Positions 49,763 to 60,822 are shown, counted from the first letter of the stretch. The stretch is DNA of 64,000 bases from Alphaproteobacteria bacterium (GCA_030066595.1 JASJBI010000035.1:1-64000), one strand, 5' to 3'. Notes: generated by a model not told the origin, from the letters alone. Translations and numbers: made by a program.

Positions 49763-50779
49763 ATGGAGCTGCCAACGACCCCTAAATCGGACGCCACCTG
49801 GGCTTACCAGATCGCCCAGACGCTAGAGGCGCGCGGCGGTTCGTCTCATCTCATCCTGAGAGAGGTTGGCCTCGATATGGAAAGCGTGCAGGGGCCGGAC
49901 GCTGAGATCGCGCTCGTGCAGGAAGTGGGATTGTTTGAAGCCGCGGCCAAACACCTCGCCGATCCGTGCTTCGGGCTGCACTTCGGATCCAGCGTCGATC
50001 CCTTGGACGTGGGACTGATCGGCTACATGGTCGCCAGTTCCGCGACGTTGGGAGAGGCGTTTCGGATTTTCGAGAGATATGTGGGCGTGGCTTCCGAGGG
50101 AGATCACGTAAGCCTTCAGATCGTGGACCGACTAGCGGTCTTTACCGGCGAGATCGTCGATCCGAGCGTGGTGCAGTGCCAACAGATCGAAGAGTTCAGG
50201 ATGGCGCTGATCATGAACCTCTGCCGCTTTGTGACGGAGAGGCGATTGATTCCCGAATGGGTCGAGCTTCGCCACAATCGAACCGACAACCTGGACGAAT
50301 TCGAAAGGGTCTTCGGGGCCCCGGTCTACTTTGCCCGCCGTCGCAATGCCATCGCACTCGACCGGGCGCTCTTGGAGCTGCCGTGTCATTCGGCAGACGA
50401 GCGGCTGCTCAGGATTCTGAAGAGGTACTGTGAGCTGATCCTCAAGCAGCGCCGAGAGAAGACCGATCTGAAGCGCAATGTAGAGCACTTGATCGCGAGT
50501 TCACTCCCGTCCGGCTCGGTGAGTATCGCGAGCATTGCCCAAGAGCTGGGCATGGGCGAGCGCACACTCATGCGACGTCTCAAGGAATCCGGAACGTCCT
50601 TTGGCCAAATCCTTGACGAGGTTCGCCAAACACTCGCATTTCGCTACCTGGAAGAGCCGAATGCACGAATATCGCAGATCGCCTACATGCTCGGCTATTC
50701 AGAGCCCAGCTCGTTCAATCATGCCTTCCGCAGGTGGGCCGGTGTTTCACCGACGGATCATCGGCGCGGCATCAGATAA
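49763..50779 (+). CDS. AraC-family (OruR-like) transcriptional regulator 3
   Basis: A 338-residue regulator with an N-terminal Arabinose_bd/AraC_binding_2-type domain (about 15-200) and a C-terminal AraC helix-turn-helix pair (IASIAQELGMGERTLMRRLKE near 257; ISQIAYMLGYSEPSSFNHAFRRW near 302). ATG at 49763 has AAGG 9 bases upstream; a GTG at 49745 is an alternative. It is related in architecture to the island regulators at 13-17 kb but clearly diverged, and no copy of their operator lies upstream. The target is not evident; rpmJ downstream is on the other strand. Confidence 0.92.
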   Translation: MELPTTPKSDATWAYQIAQTLEARGGSSHLILREVGLDMESVQGPDAEIALVQEVGLFEAAAKHLADPCFGLHFGSSVDPLDVGLIGYMVASSATLGEAFRIFERYVGVASEGDHVSLQIVDRLAVFTGEIVDPSVVQCQQIEEFRMALIMNLCRFVTERRLIPEWVELRHNRTDNLDEFERVFGAPVYFARRRNAIALDRALLELPCHSADERLLRILKRYCELILKQRREKTDLKRNVEHLIASSLPSGSVSIASIAQELGMGERTLMRRLKESGTSFGQILDEVRQTLAFRYLEEPNARISQIAYMLGYSEPSSFNHAFRRWAGVSPTDHRRGIR

Positions 50780-50857
50780 ACGCGGGAGCGTCATCCAACC
50801 ACATAGGCTCGAGACCGGTGCCGTTTGTGAGCGGCAGATCGACCGCCACGGGGCCAG

Positions 50858-50880
50858 CAAAAAGCCGCCCGTAGGCGGCT
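50858..50880 (-). terminator. Rho-independent terminator of rpmJ
   Basis: On the minus strand AGCCGCC-TACG-GGCGGCT is followed by TTTTG (50880 to 50858), 28 bases past the rpmJ stop. Confidence 0.88.
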
Positions 50881-50908
50881 CTGGACAGCGGGTTAGCGTG
50901 AGCGGTCG

Positions 50909-51034
50909 TCAGCCCTGACGCGCCTTGAAGCGCGGGTTGGTCTTGTTGATGACATAGACCCGTCCCTTGCGCCGCACCACACGGCACGCCTTGTGACGCT
51001 TCTTGGCCGATTTCAGGGACTTGAGGATTTTCAT
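50909..51034 (-). CDS. rpmJ: 50S ribosomal protein L36 (YkgO-type, zinc-free)
   Basis: A 41-residue basic ribosomal protein: [20 protein letters not shown], then [21 protein letters not shown]. The residues match the C-minus form of L36, in which the four-ligand zinc ribbon is not conserved (only one Cys remains). This is the standard form in alphaproteobacteria. It is monocistronic with its own terminator and is divergent from the suf regulator. Confidence 0.96.
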   Translation of the reverse strand: MKILKSLKSAKKRHKACRVVRRKGRVYVINKTNPRFKARQG

Positions 51035-51355
51035 TGCAAGGCTCCGGGAACGACAAACCGGGCCGCCCGGCCCGGATGCGCGGAACATAGGGAGACCGCC
51101 CCGCCCTGTCAACCAACCGGCCACATTGCCCGCCGAGATTGGCCCTCAGGATGCTCCCGACCCGCCCCCCGAGCGGAAATCGGACCAAATCAGTCCGATT
51201 TGTTGCGAGCGGTTCGCAAAAGGCTGGTTTTCCGCGAAATTTTGCCGGTTTGAGCGCTTGACTTCCAATCCATGTCGGCACATCTTCTGATCGATGAGAA
51301 ACCGGAATGATTTGGTCTTGTTTCCTGGGCCGCCCGGGCAGATGGACGAACCGTC
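51035..51355. promoter_or_regulatory. Divergent promoter region of rpmJ and the suf operon
   Basis: No gene. A perfect 9-bp inverted repeat AAATCGGAC / GTCCGATTT (51177-51185 with 51193-51201, 7-base spacer) lies 155 bases before the Rrf2-type regulator. A TTGACT near 51260 could be a -35 for the suf transcript. The repeat may be an operator for the operon; its binding protein is unknown. Confidence 0.45.
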
Positions 51356-51814
51356 ATGATCAAGACGTCGAAGATCGCCGACTACGGCATGATGCTCATG
51401 GGCTTGATCGCCGCCTATCAGGACCGCTGTCTGAGCGCCCTTGATCTGGCGGATGAGACCCATGTGCCGCTGCCGACCGTGAGCAAGGTGCTCACCCTCC
51501 TCAAGCGCGCCGGGCTCTTGAAGTCGCACCGCGGCGTCAAGGGCGGTTACGTGCTGGCGCGGCCCGCCCGTGAGATTACCGTGGCCGACATCGTCGTCGC
51601 GCTGGATGGGCCGATCGCCTTGACCCAGTGTATCGAGGAGGGTCCCGGCGCCTGCCATCTCGAGCCCACATGCCCCTCGCGCCTCGGTTGGCACCAGGTC
51701 AACGCCTCGATTCAACGCATGCTCACCGACGTCACGCTCGCCGACATGGCCGCCCCGGGGCCAAGCCCGGTGGCGCAACAGACCGAACGACTCTTGAACG
51801 CAGAAGGCAGGTAG
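51356..51814 (+). CDS. Rrf2-family regulator of the SUF system
   Basis: A 152-residue Rrf2 protein. Winged helix-turn-helix (about 1-65: ISxIADYGMMLMGLI-type start, VPLPTVSKVLTLLKRAGLLKS) followed by three cysteines, Cys92, Cys100 and Cys106 (TQCIEEGPGACHLEPTC), in the spacing used by Rrf2/IscR proteins to hold an Fe-S cluster. It is the first gene of the suf operon, 6 bases before sufB, so it probably represses or activates the operon according to cluster status, as known for this family. Confidence 0.94.
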   Translation: MIKTSKIADYGMMLMGLIAAYQDRCLSALDLADETHVPLPTVSKVLTLLKRAGLLKSHRGVKGGYVLARPAREITVADIVVALDGPIALTQCIEEGPGACHLEPTCPSRLGWHQVNASIQRMLTDVTLADMAAPGPSPVAQQTERLLNAEGR

Positions 51815-51820
51815 ATCGCT

Positions 51821-53290
<1,470 letters not shown>

Positions 53291-53307
53291 CCGGCAAAGA
53301 CAAAGTC

Positions 53308-53400
53308 TTCGTCCTGAGGAGGCGTGCAGCGCCGTCTCGAAGGGCGAAGCCCACCACTCATCCTTCGAGACGCCGCCTGCGGCGGCTCCTCAGGATGAAG
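53308..53400. repeat. Intergenic inverted-repeat element inside the suf operon
   Basis: Two nested arms: TCCTGAGGAG (53312-53321) pairs with CTCCTCAGGA (53386-53395), and CGTCTCGAAGG (53333-53343) pairs with CCTTCGAGACG (53362-53372). The pattern matches a palindromic repeat scattered in alphaproteobacterial genomes. It lies in the only sizeable gap of the operon, so it could modulate sufC-A mRNA. Confidence 0.8.
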
Positions 53401-53423
53401 CAATGAGGGAACTGAGAGATACA

Positions 53424-54176
<753 letters not shown>

Positions 54177-54179
54177 GCG

Positions 54180-55490
54180 ATGGCGCGGGATCGATACATC
54201 GCTTTTCCCTACGCGGACAGGTTCGCCGCCGTTCAGGCCGGGCTTCCTGGCGGAGCCCTGCCCTGGCTCGCGGACATGCGCGCGGACGCGATCCGGCGCG
54301 TTCGCGACGACGGCCTGCCGACCCAGCGGATCGAGGCCTGGAAGTACACCAACCTCAACGCCCTGGTGAAGGGGGACTATTCGCCCGCGGCCGAGACACC
54401 GTCGTCTGCTGCGCCCAGGGACGGCTTGCTGGCCTGGGACGCCGACGCGCACCGGCTGGTGTTCGCCAACGGCCGATTTCAGTCCTCCCTGTCGGAGATC
54501 GGGGCGCTGCCGGACGGGGTGGTCTTGCGCCCACTGTCCGAGACGCTCGCGGACGAGGCGGAGCTGGTCGAAGCCCATCTCGGGCACCTGGCCGCCGCCA
54601 ACGGCAACGCGCTGGTCTCCCTCAACACGGCCTTCTGGGGCGACGGGCTGGTCCTGCACCTGCCCCGCGGCGCGCGGCTGGACCGTCCGGTGCACGCGCT
54701 CTTCCTGGGCGACGGCGCGGCCGGCGCCACCGCCTTCCACCCGCGTCTTCTGGTGGTGGCCGAGGAGAGCAGCGAGGCGGTGCTGATCGAGAGCCACATC
54801 GGATCGGGCGATTACTGGTCCAATCCGCTGGCCGAGATCACGCTGGGCCGCAATGCCCGCCTGGCCCATTACAAGCTGCAGGACGAGGCCCGCGAGGCGA
54901 CCCACCTCTCCCACAGCCGCATCGCGCTCGGGCGGGACAGTTCCTACGAGAGCTTCGTCATGTCGGCCGGGGCCCGGCTGTCGCGCAACGAGATCTCCGT
55001 CGTGTTGGACGGGGAAGGCGCGGAGGCGCGGCTGCTCGGCGGCTATATGGGCACGGGCGACCAGCATCTCGACACCAGCACCCTAATCGAGCACGCCAAG
55101 CCCCACGGCACCAGCCAGGAGCTCTACAAGGGGGCGCTCGACGGCAAGGCCCGCGGGGTCTTCCAGGGCAAGATCGCGGTGCTCGAGGATGCCCAGAAGA
55201 CCGACGCCCACATGCTGAACAAGACACTCATGCTGTCGGGCGAGGCGGAGATCGACACCAAGCCCGAGCTCGAGATCTATGCCGACGACGTGAAGTGCGG
55301 CCACGGCGCCACGGCCGGAGAAATCGAGGAGGACGCGCTGTTCTATCTGCGCGCCCGCGGCATCGGCGAGGATCGGGCGCGCAGCATGCTGACCGAAGCC
55401 TTTCTCAAGGACGCGGTCGAACAGGTGCGCTTTGCCCCGGTGCGGGATCGGCTCGACAGCCTCGTGTCGGGCTGGCTCGCGGCACACTGA
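54180..55490 (+). CDS. sufD: Fe-S cluster assembly protein SufD
   Basis: Partner of SufB in the SufBC2D complex. 436 residues: an N-terminal helical segment (WLADMRADAIRRVRDDGLPTQRIEAWKYTNLN) and a beta-helix core with LLGGYMGTGDQHLDTSTLIEH, FQGKIAVLEDAQKTDAHMLN and ADDVKCGHGATAGEIEEDALFYLRARGI, where the conserved His in CGHGATAG is visible. It is tightly packed after sufC and 20 bases before sufS. Confidence 0.97.
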   Translation: MARDRYIAFPYADRFAAVQAGLPGGALPWLADMRADAIRRVRDDGLPTQRIEAWKYTNLNALVKGDYSPAAETPSSAAPRDGLLAWDADAHRLVFANGRFQSSLSEIGALPDGVVLRPLSETLADEAELVEAHLGHLAAANGNALVSLNTAFWGDGLVLHLPRGARLDRPVHALFLGDGAAGATAFHPRLLVVAEESSEAVLIESHIGSGDYWSNPLAEITLGRNARLAHYKLQDEAREATHLSHSRIALGRDSSYESFVMSAGARLSRNEISVVLDGEGAEARLLGGYMGTGDQHLDTSTLIEHAKPHGTSQELYKGALDGKARGVFQGKIAVLEDAQKTDAHMLNKTLMLSGEAEIDTKPELEIYADDVKCGHGATAGEIEEDALFYLRARGIGEDRARSMLTEAFLKDAVEQVRFAPVRDRLDSLVSGWLAAH

Positions 55491-55510
55491 GAAAGAAGGG
55501 ACCGGACGAC

Positions 55511-56782
55511 ATGACGGCGGCAACGCAGGCGGACACAGCACAGCGCAACTGGCAGGGCCGGAACAGCCTGGACGTGGAACGGGTACGCGCGGACTTTCCC
55601 ATCCTGGCACGCGAGGTGAACGGCAAACCGCTCACCTTCCTGGACAGCGCTGCCAGCGCCCAGAAGCCGCGCCAGGTGATCGACACGGTGCGCGGAGTCT
55701 ACGAGACCGAGTACGCCAACATCCACCGCGGCGTCTATTTCCTGTCGGAGCGGGCGACCGCCAACTTCGAGGCCGCACGGGGCAAGGTGCAACGCTTCCT
55801 CAATGCCGCCGATGTCAGCGAGATCGTGTTCACCCGGGGCGGCACCGAATCCATCAACCTGGTGGCCTCGAGCTGGGGCGGCAGGTTCGTCAAGGAGGGC
55901 GACGAGATCGTGCTCTCCATCATGGAGCACCATTCCAACATCGTGCCTTGGCAACTCTTGGCCGAGCGCACCGGTGCGGTGATCAAGGTCGCGCCGATCG
56001 CCGACGACGGCAGCTTCCTTTTGGACGAGTACGAAAAGCTGCTCTCGCCCCGGACCAAGATCGTCGCCGTGACGCACGCTTCGAACGCGCTGGGAACCAT
56101 CACGCCCGTCAAGGAGATCATCCGCCTGGCCCACGCCCAGGGCGCCAAGGTCCTGCTGGACGGCTGCCAGGGCGCGGTGCACGCGCCGGTCGACGTCCAG
56201 GATTTGGACGTGGATTTCTACGTCATCACCGGGCACAAGCTCTACGGTCCCTCGGGCACCGGCGCGCTTTACGGCAAGAAGGACCTGTTGGACGCCATGC
56301 CCCCCTATCAGGGTGGCGGCGAGATGATCCTGCGGGTGAGCTTCGACAAGACCGAATACAACGTGGTGCCGCACAAGTTCGAGGCGGGCACGCCGAACAT
56401 CGCCGGGTCCATCGGGCTGGGCGCGGCCATCGACTATGTCTCGGAACTGGGCATCGACCGGATCGCGGCGCACGAGGCCGAGATCCTGGCCTACGCCTAC
56501 GAGCGGATCGCGGAGATCGACAACATCACCCTCTACGGGACGGCGCCCGAGAAGGCCAGCATCCTGTCCTTCCAGGTCGAGGGCGTGCATCCGCACGACG
56601 TCGGCACCGTGCTCGACCAGGAAGGTGTGGCCGTGCGAGCGGGTCATCATTGCGCCCAGCCGGTCATGGACCGGTTCGGCATCACCGGCACGACCCGCGC
56701 GTCTTTCGGCGCCTACAACACCCATGCGGACGTGGACCGGCTGGTCGCGGCGCTGGCCAAGGTGCGGGAGCTGTTCGGCTGA
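55511..56782 (+). CDS. sufS: Cysteine desulfurase SufS
   Basis: PLP enzyme that takes sulfur from cysteine for Fe-S assembly. 423 residues from the ATG at 55511 (AAGGGA 9 bases upstream). PLP-lysine Lys243 in YVITGHKLYGPSGTGALYG; active-site Cys381 in VRAGHHCAQPVMDRFG, with the group II (SufS) surrounding. The N terminus VRADFPILAREVNGKPLTFLDSAAS is typical. Its TGA shares a base with the sufU ATG. Confidence 0.97.
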   Translation: MTAATQADTAQRNWQGRNSLDVERVRADFPILAREVNGKPLTFLDSAASAQKPRQVIDTVRGVYETEYANIHRGVYFLSERATANFEAARGKVQRFLNAADVSEIVFTRGGTESINLVASSWGGRFVKEGDEIVLSIMEHHSNIVPWQLLAERTGAVIKVAPIADDGSFLLDEYEKLLSPRTKIVAVTHASNALGTITPVKEIIRLAHAQGAKVLLDGCQGAVHAPVDVQDLDVDFYVITGHKLYGPSGTGALYGKKDLLDAMPPYQGGGEMILRVSFDKTEYNVVPHKFEAGTPNIAGSIGLGAAIDYVSELGIDRIAAHEAEILAYAYERIAEIDNITLYGTAPEKASILSFQVEGVHPHDVGTVLDQEGVAVRAGHHCAQPVMDRFGITGTTRASFGAYNTHADVDRLVAALAKVRELFG

Positions 56783-57240
56783 TGTCGGAGCTTCGCGAGC
56801 TCTACCAGGAGATGATCCTGGACCACGGCCGTGAGCCGCGCAATTTCGGCCGGCCCGAGGGCGCCAACCGGGAGGCACACGGGGACAACCCGCTCTGCGG
56901 CGACCAGATCGACATCTATGTCCGGTTCGAGGACGGCGTGGTCAAGGACGTAGGCTTCGAGGGGCGCGGCTGCGCCATCTCCCAAGCCTCGGCCTCGATG
57001 ATGACCGAGATCCTTATGGGCAAGACGGAGGGCGAGTTTAAGGCGCTGTTCGACAGCTTTCACGACCTGGTCGCCGGCAGCGATGCCGCGGCGGGCGCGG
57101 TGGACGAGGACGCGCTCGACAAGCTCATGGTGCTGGCCGGCGTGCGCCAGTTCCCGATGCGGGTCAAGTGCGCCACGCTGGCCTGGCACACCATGAACGC
57201 CGCCCTCGACGAGGGTGGCGACCACGTCACGACGGAGTAG
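56782..57240 (+). CDS. sufU: NifU-like Fe-S assembly / sulfur-relay protein SufU
   Basis: A 152-residue IscU/SufU-fold protein that accepts sulfur from SufS. The conserved ligands are present: Cys39 and Asp41 in NPLCGDQI, Cys64 in GRGCAISQAS and Cys130 in RVKCATLAW. The long insert before the last cysteine is typical of SufU rather than IscU. It overlaps the sufS stop by one base (TGATG), indicating coupled translation. Confidence 0.95.
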   Translation: MSELRELYQEMILDHGREPRNFGRPEGANREAHGDNPLCGDQIDIYVRFEDGVVKDVGFEGRGCAISQASASMMTEILMGKTEGEFKALFDSFHDLVAGSDAAAGAVDEDALDKLMVLAGVRQFPMRVKCATLAWHTMNAALDEGGDHVTTE

Positions 57241-57248
57241 GCGCGGCC

Positions 57249-57557
57249 ATGGGCAAGCCCGACGAAAGCGCCGTGATTGATGCCCTCAGGACGGTCTTCG
57301 ACCCGGAGATCCCGGTAAGCATTTATGACCTGGGGCTGATTTATGATGTCGACATCCATGACGACGGCAAGGTCGACATCGTCATGACCCTGACGGCGCC
57401 GGGTTGTCCTGTTGCTGGAGAAATGCCCGGCATGGTTGAGCGGGCCGTGGGTGTGGTGGACGGGGTCGGCGAAGTCGCCGTGGATCTGGTGTTCGAGCCG
57501 CCCTGGGACCCGTCCCGCATGTCCGAGGCGGCCCGGCTTGAATTGGGCATGTTTTGA
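57249..57557 (+). CDS. sufT: SUF system DUF59 protein SufT
   Basis: A 102-residue MIP18/DUF59-family protein (PaaD-like). Motifs: LRTVFDPEIPVSIYDLGLIYDV and MTLTAPGCPVAGEMPGMV, with the Cys52-type cysteine of the family. SufT proteins help maturation of Fe-S enzymes. It sits between sufU and sufA in the operon, the normal alphaproteobacterial order. Confidence 0.94.
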   Translation: MGKPDESAVIDALRTVFDPEIPVSIYDLGLIYDVDIHDDGKVDIVMTLTAPGCPVAGEMPGMVERAVGVVDGVGEVAVDLVFEPPWDPSRMSEAARLELGMF

Positions 57558-57573
57558 AGCAATATAAGGCGCC

Positions 57574-57909
57574 ATGAACAGCGATATGATCCAGTTGACC
57601 GATGCCGCCGCCGCGCGGGTGAAGGCGCTCCTGGCCGAGAGCGATCCCCCGGCCCAGGGCCTGCGCATCAGCGTCTCCCCCCGGGGCTGCTCCGGCATGT
57701 CCTATTCCATGGAGTATGCGGCCGAGAAAGGGCCGCATGACGAGGTCATCGAGCAGAAGGGCGTGACCGTGTTTGTCGATCCCCTGGCGACCATGTTCAT
57801 CCTCGGCACCGAGCTCGACTATGTCGAGGACAAGCTGCAGTCGGGCTTCGTATTCAACAATCCCAACGAAAAGGGCCGCTGCGGCTGCGGCGAGTCGTTC
57901 CACGTCTAG
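57574..57909 (+). CDS. sufA: A-type Fe-S carrier SufA/IscA family
   Basis: A 111-residue carrier that delivers clusters to target proteins. The three cluster cysteines are Cys39 (SPRGCSGMSY), Cys103 and Cys105 (GRCGCGESF). It is the last gene of the suf operon, followed by a GC-rich hairpin. Confidence 0.96.
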   Translation: MNSDMIQLTDAAAARVKALLAESDPPAQGLRISVSPRGCSGMSYSMEYAAEKGPHDEVIEQKGVTVFVDPLATMFILGTELDYVEDKLQSGFVFNNPNEKGRCGCGESFHV

Positions 57910-57926
57910 CCACGTCTAGCGCCCGC

Positions 57927-57954
57927 GGGCGGAGGCCGGTCCCGACCTCCGCCC
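57927..57954. terminator. Hairpin between the convergent suf operon and amidase gene
   Basis: GGGCGGAGG (57927-57935) pairs with CCTCCGCCC (57946-57954) around a 10-base loop. There is no T tract on either strand, so it is a likely but not classical terminator. Confidence 0.45.
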
Positions 57955-57964
57955 CTGCCACCGC

Positions 57965-59581
57965 TCAATCGTCGTCATCGTCGTCGTCGTCACCCGGCAA
58001 TAGCGGTGGCGGCAGCGCCCCGAAGGCGGCCTGAATGGCGTCCTCGATGGCCCGCCCCAGGCTCAGGAGGTCCCGGTCGCTGTCCGCCGGGCCGTCGATC
58101 TCCACGCCCACCGGCAGTCCGTCCGAGGTCAGGCCCAGCGGAATGCTCAGTCCCGGGATGCCGGCGTTGCCCGCCGGATCGGTGTTGTTGATGTAGGTGG
58201 TGAAGGTCGGCACCTGCTCTCCGTTCAGCTCGACGGTATCGTCCTGTCCGATCGGCCGGGCCGGCAACAGCGTGGTCGGGAAGATCAGCGCGTCCACGTT
58301 CTCGACTGCGAAGTAATCCGCGTAGGCCGCCTGTAGCGTGACCCGGGTCGCGAGCGCATCCAGGTAGGCGGCCTCGGGGATCGTGGGTGCCAGGGTCTCG
58401 AGCACGAACTTGACGTCCGGGCTGGCGATCTGGTCGACCACGTCCGCAAAGGTCAGGCCCGGCGCGTTGACGGCCAGATAGCCCGGCAGATCGATATTGG
58501 CCGCTTCGAACACGGCGACCGGAAATCCCACGGCCGCATTCAGATCGATCAGGTTGGGCACGTCCGCCTCGACCAGCGTCGCCCCGAGCCCCTGGAGTAG
58601 GGCGAGCAGATCCTCGATCAGCGCACTCACCTCCGGATCGATGCCGTCCGTCGTGCCGGCCAGGGTGAAGAAGGTGCCCCGGGCGACTCCGAGGCGGATC
58701 CCGGTCAAATCGGTGTCCGGCAGGTCGAGGGACGAGTCGGTGATTACGGCGTCCAGGAGCGCGACGTCCTCGACGCTGCGGGCCATCGGCCCCGGCGTGT
58801 CGCGCGTATGGGAGATCGGCACCGCCTGGGTCAACGGCTCGACGTTGGTGCCGGGATAGCGGCCCAGCGTCGGCCGGAACCCGACCGCGCCGCACAGGGC
58901 GGCCGGAATCCGGGTCGAGCCGCCGGTGTCGGTGCCGATGCTCGCCGCGACAATACGCGCGCCCAGGGCGGCGCCGTTGCCGCCGCTGCTGCCGCCGGCG
59001 ATGAGATCGGGATTGTAGGGGTTGCGCACCGGCCCGAAGGCGGCGTTGTTGCTGGTGATGCCGAAGGCCAGCTCGTGCATGTTGGACTTGCCGAACAGGA
59101 TGGCGCCCGCGTCCCGCAGCTTGTCCACGATCTCCGCGTTCGCCGCGGGCACGTTGCCGGTCAGCGCGGGCGTTCCGCCGCTGGTCGGCAAATCGATGGT
59201 GTTGATGTTGTCCTTGAACAGGATCGGCAGACCGTGCAGCGGACCCACGTCGTCGCCCCGCCGGATGGCGCGGTCGGCCTCGAGGGCCGCGCGGAGGACC
59301 TGGCCCGCATCCTGGCTGATGAGGCTGTTCAGAAAGCGAAACCGGCGTGCCCGGGCCAAGAGGGCCTTCGCGTAGCGCCGCGCGCGCAGACGGCCCGAGC
59401 GGATCGCGTCGATCGCCTGCGCGGCTGTCAGGTCCGAGGGGCGCTGAATCGGATCGTCGCCGTCGTCGTCGTCATCGGCGCGCAGGCCGTGCGGCACGAG
59501 CATCGCGGTCTTTGCCAGCGCGCCCGCCGCCGCCGTGCGCAGCAGGAACTGCCGCCGCGCCAGTCTGTCGTTGAATGCCAT
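57965..59581 (-). CDS. Amidase-signature family hydrolase, Tat-exported
   Basis: A 538-residue amidase. Catalytic Ser-cisSer-Lys triad: Lys123 in LFKDNINT, Ser198 in AGGSSGGNG and Ser222 in GTDTGGSTRIPAALCG. The 24-residue spacing between the serines is as in the family. A twin-arginine leader (LARRQFLLR and a hydrophobic stretch to about residue 34) predicts periplasmic export. Oddities: an Asp-rich run just after the leader (DDDDDGDD) and a C terminus of eight Asp. Substrate unknown. It lies 101 bases downstream of the AmiC-like sensor gene, with a candidate operator in the gap. Confidence 0.93.
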   Translation of the reverse strand: MAFNDRLARRQFLLRTAAAGALAKTAMLVPHGLRADDDDDGDDPIQRPSDLTAAQAIDAIRSGRLRARRYAKALLARARRFRFLNSLISQDAGQVLRAALEADRAIRRGDDVGPLHGLPILFKDNINTIDLPTSGGTPALTGNVPAANAEIVDKLRDAGAILFGKSNMHELAFGITSNNAAFGPVRNPYNPDLIAGGSSGGNGAALGARIVAASIGTDTGGSTRIPAALCGAVGFRPTLGRYPGTNVEPLTQAVPISHTRDTPGPMARSVEDVALLDAVITDSSLDLPDTDLTGIRLGVARGTFFTLAGTTDGIDPEVSALIEDLLALLQGLGATLVEADVPNLIDLNAAVGFPVAVFEAANIDLPGYLAVNAPGLTFADVVDQIASPDVKFVLETLAPTIPEAAYLDALATRVTLQAAYADYFAVENVDALIFPTTLLPARPIGQDDTVELNGEQVPTFTTYINNTDPAGNAGIPGLSIPLGLTSDGLPVGVEIDGPADSDRDLLSLGRAIEDAIQAAFGALPPPLLPGDDDDDDDD

Positions 59582-59651
59582 GATCTGTTCCCTCCCGCAT
59601 GATTGGACCGGGGCAGCCTCATCCCCATCGCGCGAGAGTATCTTAACTGAG

Positions 59652-59671
59652 AAATATTTTCCAAGTTAAAT
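59652..59671 (-). promoter_or_regulatory. Candidate operator upstream of the amidase
   Basis: In an AT-rich patch; reads ATTTAACTTGGAAA toward the amidase and is embedded in a TTAACT/AGTTAA inverted pair (59643-59648, 59664-59669). It is similar to the ATTTGAAATGGAAA at the marR start region. Confidence 0.4.
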
Positions 59672-59682
59672 AATTTACTCAA

Positions 59683-60822
59683 TTACAGGGATGCCAGAAC
59701 ACGGAAATCATAGCCGTCGGCCTTGGCCAGATACATCGGCATCCGCCGGCGCGCATTGTTGTAGAACACCGCTTGGCGCGGTCCTCCATAACGCAGCGGC
59801 GCCGGGGCGCGTCCGGGCCCGCGGCGGTCAATTTCGACGCTCTCCAGCGCGGCCAGGAACCTGAGCCCCTCGTAGACCGATTCGCCCATGGCATTGAGGA
59901 CCGGCGCGCGGCCGTCGAAGGCCTCCATATAGCGCTCCTTGAAGGCACGGTTGGCCGGCGTCTCGAGCGCGCAGAAATAGCCAGACGCGACGAACAAGTT
60001 GCGCGTGTTGGCCGCGCCGCTGCCGAGCAGCACGTTCTCATCGACGATCGCCGAGAAGCGGGCGATCCATCGATCCAGACCGGTCGTGCCGAAGGCCCGG
60101 TTGAAGGTGATGGCGTCGCCGCCAACCAGCGACAAGAGCAGCACATCCGGCGCCGCCCGCGCAACACGGTCCAGGATGTCGTCCATGGACTCGATCCCAA
60201 ACGGCACATAGATATCGTCGGCGATCTCACCGCCCATGCCGGTAACGTATTTCGCGGCCGCCCGATGGGATACCCGTGGCCAGACGTAGTCGTTGCCAAT
60301 GAAGCACCAGCGGCGCAGTCCTCGCGTACGAAGCAGATGGGCGATCGCCGGGCGCAGCTGCAGCTCGGGCGTCTCGCCGATCGCATAGACGCCCGGGGCC
60401 TGCTCGCCGCCCTCGTAGAGCGGCGTGTAGACATAGGGAATGCGCCCTGCCGTCGCGTGGGAGACCGCGTGTCGCACCTGACTGTCGTGCATGCCGACGA
60501 TGGCGTCCAATCCGGCTTCGTCGATCAGGCGCTCGGTTTCCTCGGCCACCTGTGCCGGGGCGTCAGCGGCATCAACGGTGAGGAGTTCGACGTCGCGGCC
60601 GGCAATGCCGCCGATCTGGTTCAGTTCGGCTGCGGCCAAGACGGCGCAGGCCTGGGAAGACGGCCCCCATAAGCCCGGCGGCCCGCTCAGCGGAATATAG
60701 AGGCCGACGCGGAACCGGTCGGCCGCAGAGCGGTACGGCCGATCGCCCTCCTCCGCACCGAACGGCGGTCGGACCCACCGCGCCCAGGCGCCGCAATCGC
60801 TCGTGCTGGTCGGCTCCTGCAT
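59683..60822 (-). CDS. AmiC/UrtA-type ligand-binding protein, apparently cytosolic
   Basis: A 379-residue periplasmic-binding-protein-fold (Peripla_BP_5) protein: FRVGLYIPLSGPPGLWGPSSQACAVLAAAELNQIGGI, then IVGMHDSQVRHA, YEGGEQAPGVYAIGETPELQL and GNDYVWPR. ATG at 60822 has GGAGGG about 9 bases upstream and leaves no signal peptide, unlike true ABC-transport binding proteins. No permease or ATPase gene is adjacent. This fits the AmiC group, cytosolic amide sensors that control amidase expression, and the next gene is an amidase. No AmiR-type antiterminator is present; a MarR protein is divergent instead. Confidence 0.88.
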   Translation of the reverse strand: MQEPTSTSDCGAWARWVRPPFGAEEGDRPYRSAADRFRVGLYIPLSGPPGLWGPSSQACAVLAAAELNQIGGIAGRDVELLTVDAADAPAQVAEETERLIDEAGLDAIVGMHDSQVRHAVSHATAGRIPYVYTPLYEGGEQAPGVYAIGETPELQLRPAIAHLLRTRGLRRWCFIGNDYVWPRVSHRAAAKYVTGMGGEIADDIYVPFGIESMDDILDRVARAAPDVLLLSLVGGDAITFNRAFGTTGLDRWIARFSAIVDENVLLGSGAANTRNLFVASGYFCALETPANRAFKERYMEAFDGRAPVLNAMGESVYEGLRFLAALESVEIDRRGPGRAPAPLRYGGPRQAVFYNNARRRMPMYLAKADGYDFRVLASL

